Part shown: positions 63,796 to 64,000 of the stretch, one piece after another
How positions within the stretch are numbered: position 1 is the stretch's first letter
How the letters are laid out: each line of letters begins with the position of its first letter
NCBI RefSeq assembly: GCF_000337355.1
Contig: NZ_AOJH01000105.1
Coordinates: 33,066-97,065 of the forward strand
Direction of reading: 5' to 3'
Origin: Halorubrum kocurii JCM 14978
GTDB lineage: Archaea > Halobacteriota > Halobacteria > Halobacteriales > Haloferacaceae
DNA length: 64,000 nt
Program-made: the position numbers and the translations under genes
Notes under the pieces: model-generated
What the model was told of the DNA's origin: nothing
What the model saw: the letters and a program-made list of their open reading frames with translations, nothing else
The model's database searches: none

Positions 63796-63942
63796 ACCTC
63801 GTCGTCAGCGGGCGTACTCCCGCGCGAAGCGGCCGGTCGCTGAAGTCCCTCGATCGAAAGCGGGAACGGATATGTCTGGTTGGTTGAGTGGTTGTGTATA
63901 CATAATCGAGCGGCGTTGCTGTCGGCTATTTACGGAGGTGCG
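63796..63942. other. intergenic stretch between the DUF2071 gene and the IS605-like end
   Basis: 147 bp with no gene. It contains an AT-rich patch (tgtgtatacataatc, about 63890-63906) and ctatttacgg (63926-63935), either of which could be a promoter for an RNA that includes the hairpin. The composition is less GC-rich than the coding flanks, as expected for inserted DNA. Confidence 0.35.
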
Positions 63943-63982
63943 AGGAGAAAGCCCCGCCGTTCACGGCGGGGATGAATCCGAC
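63943..63982 (+). mobile_element. solitary IS200/IS605-like right-end hairpin
   Basis: A 9-bp perfect stem, ccccgccgt (63952-63960) and acggcgggg (63963-63971), with a 2-nt loop is preceded by gagaaag and followed by atgaatccgac. This layout resembles the termini I recall behind haloarchaeal IS1341-type tnpB genes, where the TnpB guide RNA ends. Upstream on the plus strand there is no tnpB, only the DUF2071 gene. It would therefore be a relic, a short non-autonomous (PATE/MITE-like) element, or the edge of an element continuing beyond the window. Confidence 0.4.
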
Positions 63983-64000
63983 AACCCCTCTACGAACTAC

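Overview
The window looks like chromosomal DNA from a halophilic archaeon, most likely Halorubrum or a close relative (inference). The supporting signs are very high GC, acidic proteins, ATGA-overlapped operons, TAT-type lipoprotein signals, archaeal TATA boxes centred about 25-30 nt before start codons (leaderless mRNAs), and haloarchaeal families such as halocyanin, HTH-10 (Bat-like) and DICT regulators, an Orc1/Cdc6-like ATPase and the archaeal phosphopantothenate pathway. No tRNA, rRNA or CRISPR array was seen.

Region by region. 0.1-2.1 kb: Orc/Cdc6-like ATPase and two small membrane proteins. 2.2-9.9 kb: glycerol catabolism. glpK and a multi-pass membrane protein (candidate glycerol carrier) run leftward, and glpABC (membrane glycerol-3-phosphate dehydrogenase) runs rightward from a 467-bp shared control region. 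10-14 kb: DICT-domain sensor, acyl-CoA dehydrogenase, RIO-like kinase, EamA exporter. 14.2-22.6 kb: a five-gene branched-chain-type amino acid ABC importer (livKHMGF) divergent from proline dehydrogenase, then an HTH-10 regulator and an aldehyde (probably P5C) dehydrogenase. The last two enzyme promoters share a 10-bp element. 22.6-28.3 kb: TbsP-like regulator, a CGCGG-type RiPP-precursor-like reading frame with no start codon, aldo/keto reductase, APH-type kinase, a 701-residue protein of unknown function with a possible degenerate CHAT-like half, and a 49-residue protein. 28.3-37.4 kb: DUF5799-like protein, halocyanin, menaquinone genes menC-menA, DUF63 protein, Lrp regulator, CoA-biosynthesis ligase, methylmalonyl-CoA mutase large subunit and small conserved proteins.

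37.4-50.9 kb: an ion and osmotic-homeostasis island on the minus strand. It holds three TrkH-type K+ channel subunits, two TrkA/RCK regulators, two APC permeases each fused to two universal-stress (Usp) domains, one free Usp and an MscS channel. 51.5-54.4 kb: znuACB-like metal importer behind a perfect 14-bp DtxR-like palindrome. 54.3-59.5 kb: MMPL exporter plus S-layer-like surface protein, divergent from a TetR regulator with a near-perfect 20-bp operator. 59.5-63.8 kb: HD hydrolase, pilin-like surface protein, CDF metal exporter and DUF2071 protein. The window ends in a hairpin resembling the right end of an IS200/IS605 (TnpB) element.

Together the genes describe an aerobic, glycerol- and amino-acid-consuming heterotroph that feeds electrons to menaquinone and a copper protein, and invests heavily in potassium-based osmotic control. 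The items most worth a second look are the start-less CGCGG frame, the shared proline-catabolism operator, the K+/Usp island, the 701-residue protein and the TetR operator with a 28-codon leader ORF.
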